A DNA stretch of 5,653 nucleotides from Pseudomonadota bacterium (lineage in GTDB: Bacteria; Pseudomonadota; Gammaproteobacteria; Xanthomonadales; Xanthomonadaceae): the NCBI GenBank assembly GCA_023423605.1, contig JAFAFF010000255.1, positions 1 through 5,653 of the forward strand, read 5' to 3'. The notes under the pieces are model-generated. The model worked only from the letters and a program-made list of their open reading frames with translations, was not told the origin of the DNA and searched no databases. A program made the position numbers and the translations under genes. Shown here in pieces: positions 1 through 5,131 of this stretch (position 1 is the stretch's first letter; every line of letters begins with the position of its first letter).

Positions 1-547
1 GCGGCCCCCAGTTCTTCAGCACCAGCGGGATCAGCAGCGAAGCGAACAGCGAGCCGAAGTTGATGATCCAGTAGAAGGCATCGAACACCAGCCGGGCCAG
101 GTGCTTGTTGCTCTGGTCGAACTGGTCACCCATGAACGAGGCCACCAGCGGCTTGATGCCACCGGCGCCCAACGCGATCAGTCCCAGGCCCAGGAAGAAG
201 CCCTGCCGGCTGTTTTCAAACAACGCCAGGCACAGGTGTCCGGCGCAGTAGATCAGGCTGAACCACAGGATGGTGTGGTACTTGCCGAAGAAGCGGTCGG
301 CCAGCCAGCCGCCGAGCAGCGGAAAGAAATACACGCCGATCATGAAGCTGTGCATGATGTCCTTCGCCTCGCCGGCACGGCCTTCGGCGGTGATCTCCTG
401 CAGCAGCAGCGAGGTGATCAGGAACTGCACCAGGATGTTGCGCATCCCGTAGAAACTGAACCGTTCGCAGGCCTCATTGCCGATGATGTACGGAATCTGG
501 CGCGGCATGCGTCCCTGGCCGGCGTGGGCGGCTGCGTTATGGCTCAT
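1..547 (-). CDS. POT/PTR2-family peptide:proton symporter, N-terminal part (3' end outside window)
   Basis: An inner-membrane transporter that takes up di- and tripeptides with protons. It belongs to the proton-dependent oligopeptide transporter branch of the major facilitator superfamily. The visible 182 residues start MSHNAAAHAG and carry the POT hallmark ExxER (E25-A-C-E28-R29-F30), which in this family links proton binding to transport. The MFS loop motif GGWLADRFFGK follows at 79-89, then the PTR2 signatures GAGGIKPLVASFMGDQF at 127-143 and FYWIINFGSL at 158-167. About five hydrophobic helices are visible, near 37-50, 68-85, 92-110, 116-140 and 158-177; the family normally has 12-14, so more than half the gene lies to the left. 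The start at 547 is preceded by AGGAAAG about 9 nt upstream. The gene is divergent from the EEP-like gene across a 132-bp spacer. Assignment to the family is firm; exact peptide specificity cannot be read. Confidence 0.93.
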   Translation of the reverse strand, partial: MSHNAAAHAGQGRMPRQIPYIIGNEACERFSFYGMRNILVQFLITSLLLQEITAEGRAGEAKDIMHSFMIGVYFFPLLGGWLADRFFGKYHTILWFSLIYCAGHLCLALFENSRQGFFLGLGLIALGAGGIKPLVASFMGDQFDQSNKHLARLVFDAFYWIINFGSLFASLLIPLVLKNWGP

Positions 548-669
548 CCTGTAAGGCTTTCCTGCGACACGAAAGCGCCAAGGGTACCGGAATGGCGGGG
601 CGCTGCGCACGCTGCGCGGCTGCGTGACAACCGCGCCGGGACATGGCAGGCAGGCGTGCCGACGTGCGC

Positions 670-674
670 GGAGG
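670..674 (+). promoter_or_regulatory. Shine-Dalgarno sequence GGAGG supporting the start at 680
   Basis: GGAGG lies 5 nt before the ATG at 680, an ideal spacing. The competing in-frame ATG at 713 has no Shine-Dalgarno sequence but follows an AT-rich stretch (TAAACTTAT, 700-708). If that stretch is a -10 element, it would place transcription start at or near 713 and give a leaderless message. The ribosome site favours 680; the AT-rich codons between 680 and 712 argue mildly the other way. Confidence 0.55.
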
Positions 675-679
675 TCACG

Positions 680-1555
680 ATGCCTGCACGGCGCAAGCGT
701 AAACTTATCGTTATGCGTGCCCCCTCCCCCTCCCTGCTGCTGTGTCTCGGCCTGATGGCGCCTGCCGGCGCCGTCCTGGGCAGTCCGGCCCCCGCCACCC
801 ACATGACCGAAATCAGCGTGGCTACGCTGCAGCTGCCGCAGCGCGACGACCCGGCATGGGAACAGCGCCGCCAGGACATTGCACGGGTGCTGGGTGAACT
901 GCGGCCGGATGTGATCTCCGTGCACCAGGTGATGCAGGAAGGACTCCGCAACCCGGCCTGCTGGCTGGCCATCCAGTTGCGCTACAGCTGCGATCTCATC
1001 ACCGCCGATCCGCCCAGCCAGCCCGAGCGGCACGGCAGTGCCATGCTGAGCCGGATCAAGGTGGAAGAAGACGGGGTCACCCTGCTGCATCCTCCGGGCC
1101 GCTACAGCGCGGCGGGGATGATGCGGCTGTCGCTTGCCGATGGCAGCGATGTCAACGTCTACGTGGCACGCCTGCGCCCGCAGCCGGACACCCCGGGCAA
1201 CCGCCAGCACCAGGCCAACGACCTGATGGCGTGGATCGCCGCAACGTCCGATGGCCATCCCAGCCTGATCACCGGCGATTTTGCGGCCAGCAGCAGCGAA
1301 CTGGTACGCAGCACGCCGGGCTTCCAGCCGGCACGCCGCAACCCGTCCGCACCCATGGAGAAAAATACCGCTGGTGCCACCGGAGCGCCCAGCGCGGGCC
1401 ACGGCATGGACGTACTTTTCCAGGTGAAGTCATTCATCGGCCTGCGCCAGCAGCGCATCGAAGTGCCCGCCGAACGCGACCTGCCCGCACTACCACTGGG
1501 CATCCTGGCCACCCTGCGCCTTCAGCCCCCCGAAAAAGGGGACGGAGGCGGTTAA
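680..1555 (+). CDS. Exported EEP-fold (endonuclease/exonuclease/phosphatase-like) protein with degenerate active site
   Basis: A 291-residue protein with a basic N-region (RRKRK, 4-8) and a hydrophobic stretch (about 18-34), so probably exported to the periplasm. From about residue 46 the EEP order can be followed: opening strand ISVATLQ (45-51), RRQDIARVLGELRPDVISV (63-81), GSAMLSR (119-125), DVNVYVARL (157-165), PSLITGDF (194-201), GMDVLFQV (242-249) and RDLPALPLGILATLRL (266-281). Active EEP enzymes have N, E, H, GDFN, D and DH at these points. Here the Glu is Gln83 (VHQV), the strand His is Arg164, GDFN is GDFA (Ala202) and the last His is Leu268; only D200, D244 and perhaps D267 remain. 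A pseudo-enzyme or binding protein is inferred. Cys94 and Cys104 could form a disulfide. The start could also be 713 (280 residues). The last six codons lie inside the palindromic repeat, giving the tail GDGGG. Function unknown. Confidence 0.75.
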   Translation: MPARRKRKLIVMRAPSPSLLLCLGLMAPAGAVLGSPAPATHMTEISVATLQLPQRDDPAWEQRRQDIARVLGELRPDVISVHQVMQEGLRNPACWLAIQLRYSCDLITADPPSQPERHGSAMLSRIKVEEDGVTLLHPPGRYSAAGMMRLSLADGSDVNVYVARLRPQPDTPGNRQHQANDLMAWIAATSDGHPSLITGDFAASSSELVRSTPGFQPARRNPSAPMEKNTAGATGAPSAGHGMDVLFQVKSFIGLRQQRIEVPAERDLPALPLGILATLRLQPPEKGDGGG

Positions 1556-1590
1556 TTGCAATTAACCGCCTCCGTCCCCCTTTCAGGGGG
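1527..1590. terminator. 64-bp spacerless inverted repeat between convergent genes; terminator for sodA, probably two-way
   Basis: The 32-bp arms (1527-1558 and 1559-1590) differ at 3 positions. The inner 21 bp of each arm (GGGGACGGAGGCGG then TTAATTG, 1538-1558) match perfectly with no loop. Read on the minus strand after sodA, the strong stem is followed by TTTTT (1537-1533), as expected for an intrinsic terminator. On the plus strand only CTTTC follows, so termination of the EEP gene would be weaker. Each outer part can also fold alone: CCCC-GAAAAA-GGGG (1528-1541) and CCCCC-TTTCA-GGGGG (1576-1590). The EEP stop codon (1553-1555) lies inside the left arm. The shape also fits a dispersed palindromic repeat used as a terminator. 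Confidence 0.85.
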
Positions 1591-1596
1591 TTGGGG

Positions 1597-2208
1597 TCAG
1601 GCGATGGCTTCCTGGTAACGACGCTCGACTTCGTTCCAGTCGATGACGTTGAAGAACGCGCCGATGTATTCCGGACGGCGGTTCTGGTACTTCAGGTAAT
1701 ACGCGTGCTCCCAGACGTCCAGGCCGAGGATCGGCGTATTGCCTTCCATCAGCGGGCTGTCCTGGTTACCGGTGCTTTCGACCACGACCTTCTTGTCCGG
1801 GGTCACGCTCAGCCACGCCCAGCCACTGCCGAAACGGGTGAGTGCGGCCTTGGTGAAGGCGTCCTTGAACTTCTCGAATCCGCCCAGATCGGCATCGATG
1901 GCCTTGGCCACGTCGCCCACCGGGTTGCCACCGGCGTTGGGCGCCATCACCGTCCAGAACAGCGAATGGTTGGCGTGGCCGCCGCCGTTGTTGCGCACCG
2001 GCCCCTGCAGGTTCTCCGGCAGCGACTTCAGCTTCTTCACCAGCTCTTCCACCGGCAGATCAGCGTACTCGGTACCTTCCAGCGCCGCGTTGACGTTGTT
2101 GATGTACGTCTGGTGATGCTTGGTGTGGTGGATTTCCATGGTGGCCGCATCGATGTGCGGTTCCAGGGCATCGTAAGCGTAAGGCAGCTTGGGCAGGGTG
2201 TAAGCCAT
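1597..2208 (-). CDS. sodA: Superoxide dismutase, Mn-type (Mn or cambialistic)
   Basis: A cytoplasmic enzyme that converts superoxide to hydrogen peroxide and oxygen. At 203 residues it is the normal length for the Fe/Mn family. The N-terminus [17 protein letters not shown] is typical, and the four metal ligands are present: H27 (MEIHHTKHH), H81 ([11 protein letters not shown]), D164 and H168 (the [16 protein letters not shown] signature, 163-178). The glycine-rich GGGHANH and the active-site Gln149 in GNQDSPLM are the Mn-type arrangement; Fe-type enzymes usually place the Gln near the second His. Manganese use is inferred; some relatives accept either metal. The start at 2208 has GAGGAG 7 nt upstream (2216-2221). 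The gene is convergent with the EEP gene, sharing the 1527-1590 terminator, and divergent from the ribonuclease gene. Xanthomonas literature also calls it sodM. Confidence 0.97.
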   Translation of the reverse strand: MAYTLPKLPYAYDALEPHIDAATMEIHHTKHHQTYINNVNAALEGTEYADLPVEELVKKLKSLPENLQGPVRNNGGGHANHSLFWTVMAPNAGGNPVGDVAKAIDADLGGFEKFKDAFTKAALTRFGSGWAWLSVTPDKKVVVESTGNQDSPLMEGNTPILGLDVWEHAYYLKYQNRRPEYIGAFFNVIDWNEVERRYQEAIA

Positions 2209-2222
2209 GGTGCATCTCCTCG

Positions 2223-2302
2223 TTACATGGGCACCCGGCGAGCGCCGGGTGGTGCGCAGTGAATGATGGGGACAGACGTGAAGATTACCAAGGCCCATGT
2301 AA
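2223..2302 (-). repeat. 10-bp inverted repeat TTACATGGGC / GCCCATGTAA in the sodA upstream region
   Basis: TTACATGGGC (2223-2232) and its exact reverse complement GCCCATGTAA (2293-2302) are 60 bp apart. The proximal copy ends one base from the sodA Shine-Dalgarno sequence and abuts the hairpin at 2232-2251. The copies could be paired operator half-sites, or, if transcription starts beyond 2302, the two strands of a long-range mRNA stem that would close the leader next to the ribosome site. Which of these applies is not visible in the sequence. Confidence 0.5.
2232..2251 (-). promoter_or_regulatory. Hairpin in the sodA leader
   Basis: CACCCGGC (2232-2239), loop GAGC, GCCGGGTG (2244-2251): a perfect 8-bp GC-rich stem. 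In the sodA message it would sit 23 nt before the start codon and 10 nt before the Shine-Dalgarno sequence, so it may affect message stability or ribosome access. There is no T-run after it, so it is not a terminator. No Fur-, OxyR- or SoxS-like site was recognised nearby. Confidence 0.55.
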
Positions 2303-2406
2303 AGGAAACCTCGTCCTGCCGATGACGATCGTGCGACATTCCCCCCTCATCGCCCATGCAGCGGCCACGCGCTACAGTGACCCGGTCCTTCCGTTCCGGT
2401 CGCCCC

Positions 2407-2883
2407 ATGCGAAATCCCCGCCTGCTGATCGCCGCCATCGTGCTCCTCCTGCTGGGACTGGTCGGCAACCATTACCTGCAGCGTCCCGCCAAGCCCCAGT
2501 TCGCGCCGGAAGTGACGGGTGCGCCCATGCCGGCGGCAGCATCGCGGGCAGCGCAACGCACCACGCGCGATGATGATCGCGGCCACTCTTCACTGCCTGC
2601 ATTCCTGCCCGCCGAAGCGGCTGCAACCATCGCCCTCATCCAGCGCGGCGGACCCTTCCCGCACCGCCAGGATGGCAGCGTCTTCGGCAACCGCGAACAA
2701 CGGCTGCCACCACGCGAACGCGGTTACTACCGCGAATACACGGTGGAAACGCCCGGTGCGGGCAATCGTGGCGCACGCCGCATCATCACCGGCGGCGATC
2801 CGCCGCAGGCCTGGTACTACACCGCCGATCATTACGAAAGTTTCCGCAGCTTCACCGTTCCCGCTTCCGGAGGTGCCCGATGA
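2407..2883 (+). CDS. Membrane-anchored or secreted guanyl-specific ribonuclease (barnase / RNase Sa family)
   Basis: A 158-residue single-strand RNA endonuclease of the microbial ribonuclease family (RNase N1/T1/barnase), which cleaves after guanosine. A hydrophobic segment at 6-20 (LLIAAIVLLLLGLVG) lacks a clear AxA cleavage site, so it may stay as an inner-membrane anchor facing the periplasm. A loose Ala/Pro/Arg linker (about 26-62) leads to the catalytic domain from about 63. Visible family motifs are TIALIQRGGPFPHRQDG (74-90), guanine-pocket NRE (95-97), REYTVETPG (109-117) with general base E110, NRGARRII (120-127) with R121 and R125 matching the barnase Arg83/Arg87 pair, and DHYESF (141-146) with general acid H142. 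All catalytic residues are intact. The 2407 start has no good Shine-Dalgarno sequence; a 17-codon longer start at 2356 would bury the anchor and is less likely. The gene overlaps the barstar gene by 4 nt. Confidence 0.92.
   Translation: MRNPRLLIAAIVLLLLGLVGNHYLQRPAKPQFAPEVTGAPMPAAASRAAQRTTRDDDRGHSSLPAFLPAEAAATIALIQRGGPFPHRQDGSVFGNREQRLPPRERGYYREYTVETPGAGNRGARRIITGGDPPQAWYYTADHYESFRSFTVPASGGAR
2869..2873 (+). promoter_or_regulatory. Strong Shine-Dalgarno GGAGG for the barstar-family gene
   Basis: GGAGG within the last codons of the ribonuclease gene, 6 nt before the barstar ATG at 2880. It contrasts with the ribonuclease start, which has no recognisable site. The inhibitor would therefore be translated both by coupling across the ATGA overlap and by fresh initiation, which should favour excess inhibitor over enzyme. 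Confidence 0.8.
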
Positions 2884-3338
2884 CCCACGATGTATTCGGC
2901 CTCGGCCTGCATGACATCAACAATGCCGGCGTATACGCCATCAGCGACGGCGATGAGGCGTCGCTGGCAGCGGCGATGCGTGACGCCGGCCTGCGCGTCT
3001 GCCGGATCGACCTGGATGGCGTGGCCGACAAGCGCACCCTGCTCGCGCGGATGGCGGCACAGCTGGATTTTCCGCCGGGGTTCGGCGGCAACTGGGATGC
3101 CCTCGCAGACAACCTGCGCGACCTGCAGTGGTTGCCGGCCAAGGGCGGACATGCGCTGTTCCTGGACCATGTGGACGCGCTGCGCGCACAGGCTACCGCG
3201 GAATTCGACACCCTGCTCGGCATCCTGGATGACGTCACCCAGTTCTGGGTGGACCAGGACGTGCCGCTGTGGGTGTTCCTGTCGCTGGCGGACCCGCAGG
3301 ACCCGCAGCAGGACCCGCCGCAGGACGGCCAGGACTGA
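2880..3338 (+). CDS. Barstar-family ribonuclease inhibitor
   Basis: A 152-residue cytoplasmic protein whose likely role is to bind and block the active site of the ribonuclease encoded just upstream, protecting cytoplasmic RNA until the enzyme is exported. The barstar core runs from about 17 to 137. It includes CRIDLDGVADKRTLLARMA (41-59), the diagnostic FPPGFGGNWDALADNLRDL (64-82), whose Trp-Asp equivalents sit in barstar's barnase-binding helix, and the final strand VPLWVFLSL (128-136). There is no signal peptide. It is longer than Bacillus barstar (89 residues) because of an N-terminal lead and an acidic Asp/Pro/Gln tail (138-152). ATGA overlap with the ribonuclease gene and a strong GGAGG site show a coupled two-gene operon. 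Its stop is only 10 bp from the end of the convergent repeat-protein gene. Family assignment is firm; inhibition of this particular enzyme is inferred from position. Confidence 0.93.
   Translation: MTHDVFGLGLHDINNAGVYAISDGDEASLAAAMRDAGLRVCRIDLDGVADKRTLLARMAAQLDFPPGFGGNWDALADNLRDLQWLPAKGGHALFLDHVDALRAQATAEFDTLLGILDDVTQFWVDQDVPLWVFLSLADPQDPQQDPPQDGQD
3291..3335 (+). repeat. Short GACCCGCAG tandem repeat at the 3' end of the barstar gene
   Basis: GACCCGCAG occurs twice in tandem (3291-3308), followed by imperfect copies (CAG GACCCG CCGCAG GAC). It encodes the acidic low-complexity tail DPQDPQQDPPQDGQD after the barstar fold is complete. The in-frame 9-12-bp units look prone to slippage, so tail length may vary between strains without harming the core. 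Confidence 0.75.
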
Positions 3339-3348
3339 CGCCACCGTT

Positions 3349-5121
3349 TCAGCGGCTGCCGTTGTCTTCCTGCAGTTCCTTCTTGAACGGAATGTCCGGC
3401 GGCGGGCGGGCGACCGCAGGCTGGTCCTGCATGTTCGGATCGTTCAGCCCGCAGCCGCCGCCGAACTGCAGCACCGAAATGACGCAGGAAATCTTCGTGC
3501 TGGTGCCCGGCAGCGGGATCTCGATGGACTGCACGCCGCGCCGCACCCATTCGGCGAGCAACGACTCGTGCGGCACCCAGTACTTGTCGAACGAGGTCGG
3601 CTTGTAATCGTATGGCGGCCGCTTCAACCAGGTACCGGATTGCGCGATGCGATCGGCGGTCCAGCCATCGTTGTCGCCGCCGGGCGCACCACGCGCGCTG
3701 TCACCGGCACCGTCCTGGCCGGGCACGCGTACACTGCCGTCGGCATTGAACACGCCGTCGCCACGTCCCGCATCACGGTTGGCTGCCGCGCCCTGGGATG
3801 CACCTTCGGTGTTGCGGCTGGCCGCCCCCCAGTCGTCGCCGCGCGCTGGCGTGGCCCAGTTGCCTGGCGCCGGCGCAGGCCGCGCACCGGCCTGCGCGGG
3901 TGTCGGCGAAGCCTGGTTGCCGGGACGCTGCGATGCGCTCGTTGCTGTCGCGCTGGATGAGGAAGGCGCCGGCGAGCGGCTGCTTGCCGCTTCTGCGGGA
4001 ACATCACGAGCCGGCGCCGGTGCATCGGCAACGCGGCGTTCGCGCACGCTGGGAACCTGTGCATTCCGCTGGCGCACTGCAGGCTCGCGGCTGCGCAGCT
4101 GCGGCGCGGTCACCACGGGCGCACTGACCGTGGCAACCTCGCGTTCGCGCACCACCGGTTCGCGTGGCGTGGGTACGTCCATCGGCCGCTGCACGACCGC
4201 CACCGGTGCCGGCGCAGTCACGCTGACTTCGTCGGGCATGACGATCTCGCGCTCGCGCACGTCCATGGTGGGAGTCGGCGCACTGCGCACCTGCACCGGC
4301 GTCGTCACTGACGGCGAACGCACGGCCGGGGCCTGCACGGTACTTATTTCGCGCTCGCGCACCGTGGGCGTGGCTTCGCGCGGCACCACGCTCACTTCCG
4401 TGCGCGGAACGCTGATCGGCGGCACCACGAAATCACTGGTCGGCTCAGCGACCTCGGTCGCCTGCAATGGCGGCACCGGCGGAGGTGGCAAGGCCACGGC
4501 GGCATCGGCCGGCGGCGGAGATTCGGCCGCCGCGCTGGATGGTGGTGGCGTGGCCGCAGCGACCGCAGCCACCTGCGCCGGTGCGGGCCGGGCACTGCCC
4601 GCAGGGGATGCCGCCGCAGCGGAAGCCCCGCTGTCCTGTGCGGCGGATGCATCGACCGTCTCTCCGACCTGATCGCCCCCGCCTTCCTGCGCCCCCTGGC
4701 CGATGAATTCGATCTGCACGCGCTCGCCCTCGGCACCTTCGCTGTCCGTATCCGGCGCGCGCACCAGCGCCACCCACAGCAGCAGGAAGGCGAACAACAG
4801 ATGCAGCAGCAGGCTGGCCGCGGCGGAAGACCAGCGCATCCAGCGCTGGTCGCGCGGCGCCGGGCCCCACTGCTGCCAGGCCAACCGGCGCATCGCCTGC
4901 CACGTCCCCAGTTGCGGCGAACGTCCCGGCGGCCCCGGCAGTGGACGCGGCAGCAATACCGCGATCACTTCACGCGCGTGCAGCGGCCTTGGCAACGGCG
5001 ACAGCGAACGCAGCCAGATGGCCCAGCCGTACGGCAGGCCGGTCTTCTTTTCCAGGATGGGCGGATCCTGCTGGCGTGCCAGCAGATGGTCGATCAACCG
5101 TGCAGCGCGGACCGACGGCAC
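3349..5121 (-). CDS. Single-pass, TonB-like membrane protein with Pro-rich and VRERE repeats (xanthomonad 'transmembrane repetitive protein')
   Basis: A 590-residue protein of unproven function. Residues 1-97 are probably cytoplasmic and contain a hydrophilic opening (LLARQQDPPILEKKTGLPYGW, 13-33, quoted in part) and basic residues just before the membrane. One transmembrane helix spans about 99-120 and holds S103-LLL-H107, the same S-x3-H spacing that TonB uses to engage ExbB/ExbD. A periplasmic Ala/Pro-rich region follows (about 155-220), then VRERE repeats (254-362), a Ser/Ala/Pro/Gly-rich stretch, a motif FNADGSVRVPG (458-468), and a compact C-terminal domain from about 486 (GTWLKRPPYDYKPTSFDKYW, 496-515) with C546-x10-C557, possibly a disulfide. 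The chosen GTG start lies 10 nt after the nfuA stop; an upstream GTG (5172) overlaps nfuA and a TTG lies at 5097. I recall similar xanthomonad proteins under this name. A TonB- or TolA-like role is inference; no exbB/exbD is visible. Confidence 0.8.
   Translation of the reverse strand: MPSVRAARLIDHLLARQQDPPILEKKTGLPYGWAIWLRSLSPLPRPLHAREVIAVLLPRPLPGPPGRSPQLGTWQAMRRLAWQQWGPAPRDQRWMRWSSAAASLLLHLLFAFLLLWVALVRAPDTDSEGAEGERVQIEFIGQGAQEGGGDQVGETVDASAAQDSGASAAAASPAGSARPAPAQVAAVAAATPPPSSAAAESPPPADAAVALPPPPVPPLQATEVAEPTSDFVVPPISVPRTEVSVVPREATPTVREREISTVQAPAVRSPSVTTPVQVRSAPTPTMDVREREIVMPDEVSVTAPAPVAVVQRPMDVPTPREPVVREREVATVSAPVVTAPQLRSREPAVRQRNAQVPSVRERRVADAPAPARDVPAEAASSRSPAPSSSSATATSASQRPGNQASPTPAQAGARPAPAPGNWATPARGDDWGAASRNTEGASQGAAANRDAGRGDGVFNADGSVRVPGQDGAGDSARGAPGGDNDGWTADRIAQSGTWLKRPPYDYKPTSFDKYWVPHESLLAEWVRRGVQSIEIPLPGTSTKISCVISVLQFGGGCGLNDPNMQDQPAVARPPPDIPFKKELQEDNGSR
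4033..4362 (-). repeat. Four-copy VRER(E/R) protein repeat, about 105-bp period
   Basis: The motif is VRERE at 4348-4362, 4246-4260 and 4138-4152, and VRERR at 4033-4047. The spacings are 102, 108 and 105 bp (34, 36, 35 residues). Between the motifs lie Val/Thr/Pro/Ala-rich segments such as VQAPAVRSPSVTTPVQVRSA, and a diverged VRQRN precedes the last copy. The basic-acidic clusters recur in what should be the periplasm-spanning part of the protein. Confidence 0.8.
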
Positions 5122-5131
5122 GCAGCGGGCG

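Noticed and set aside
601..617. CGCTGCGC direct repeat in the POT/EEP spacer
   Set aside because: Two 8-bp copies in GC-rich DNA are expected by chance, and no symmetry or neighbouring promoter supports an operator.
101..679. Long upstream extension of the EEP frame, open back to base 101
   Set aside because: It runs antisense through the well-supported POT transporter and shows no domain; openness reflects GC bias of the opposite strand.
1231..2262. 343-residue plus-strand open frame crossing the terminator and sodA
   Set aside because: It is a shadow of the EEP gene in another frame and of sodA on the other strand, and it spans a strong terminator; no family resemblance.
2209..2298. 30-residue in-frame N-terminal extension of sodA starting at 2298
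   Set aside because: The standard N-terminus [10 protein letters not shown] begins at 2208 with GAGGAG at good spacing; the extension has no signal-peptide character and passes through the leader hairpin.
2373..2378. TACAGT as a -10 element for the ribonuclease operon
   Set aside because: The hexamer fits 4 of 6 positions but no convincing -35 lies 16-18 bp upstream, so it is only a possibility.
3647..4672. 341-residue plus-strand frame opposite the repeat protein
   Set aside because: Low-complexity Ala/Gly/Thr product, antisense to a gene with recognisable transmembrane, repeat and C-terminal segments.
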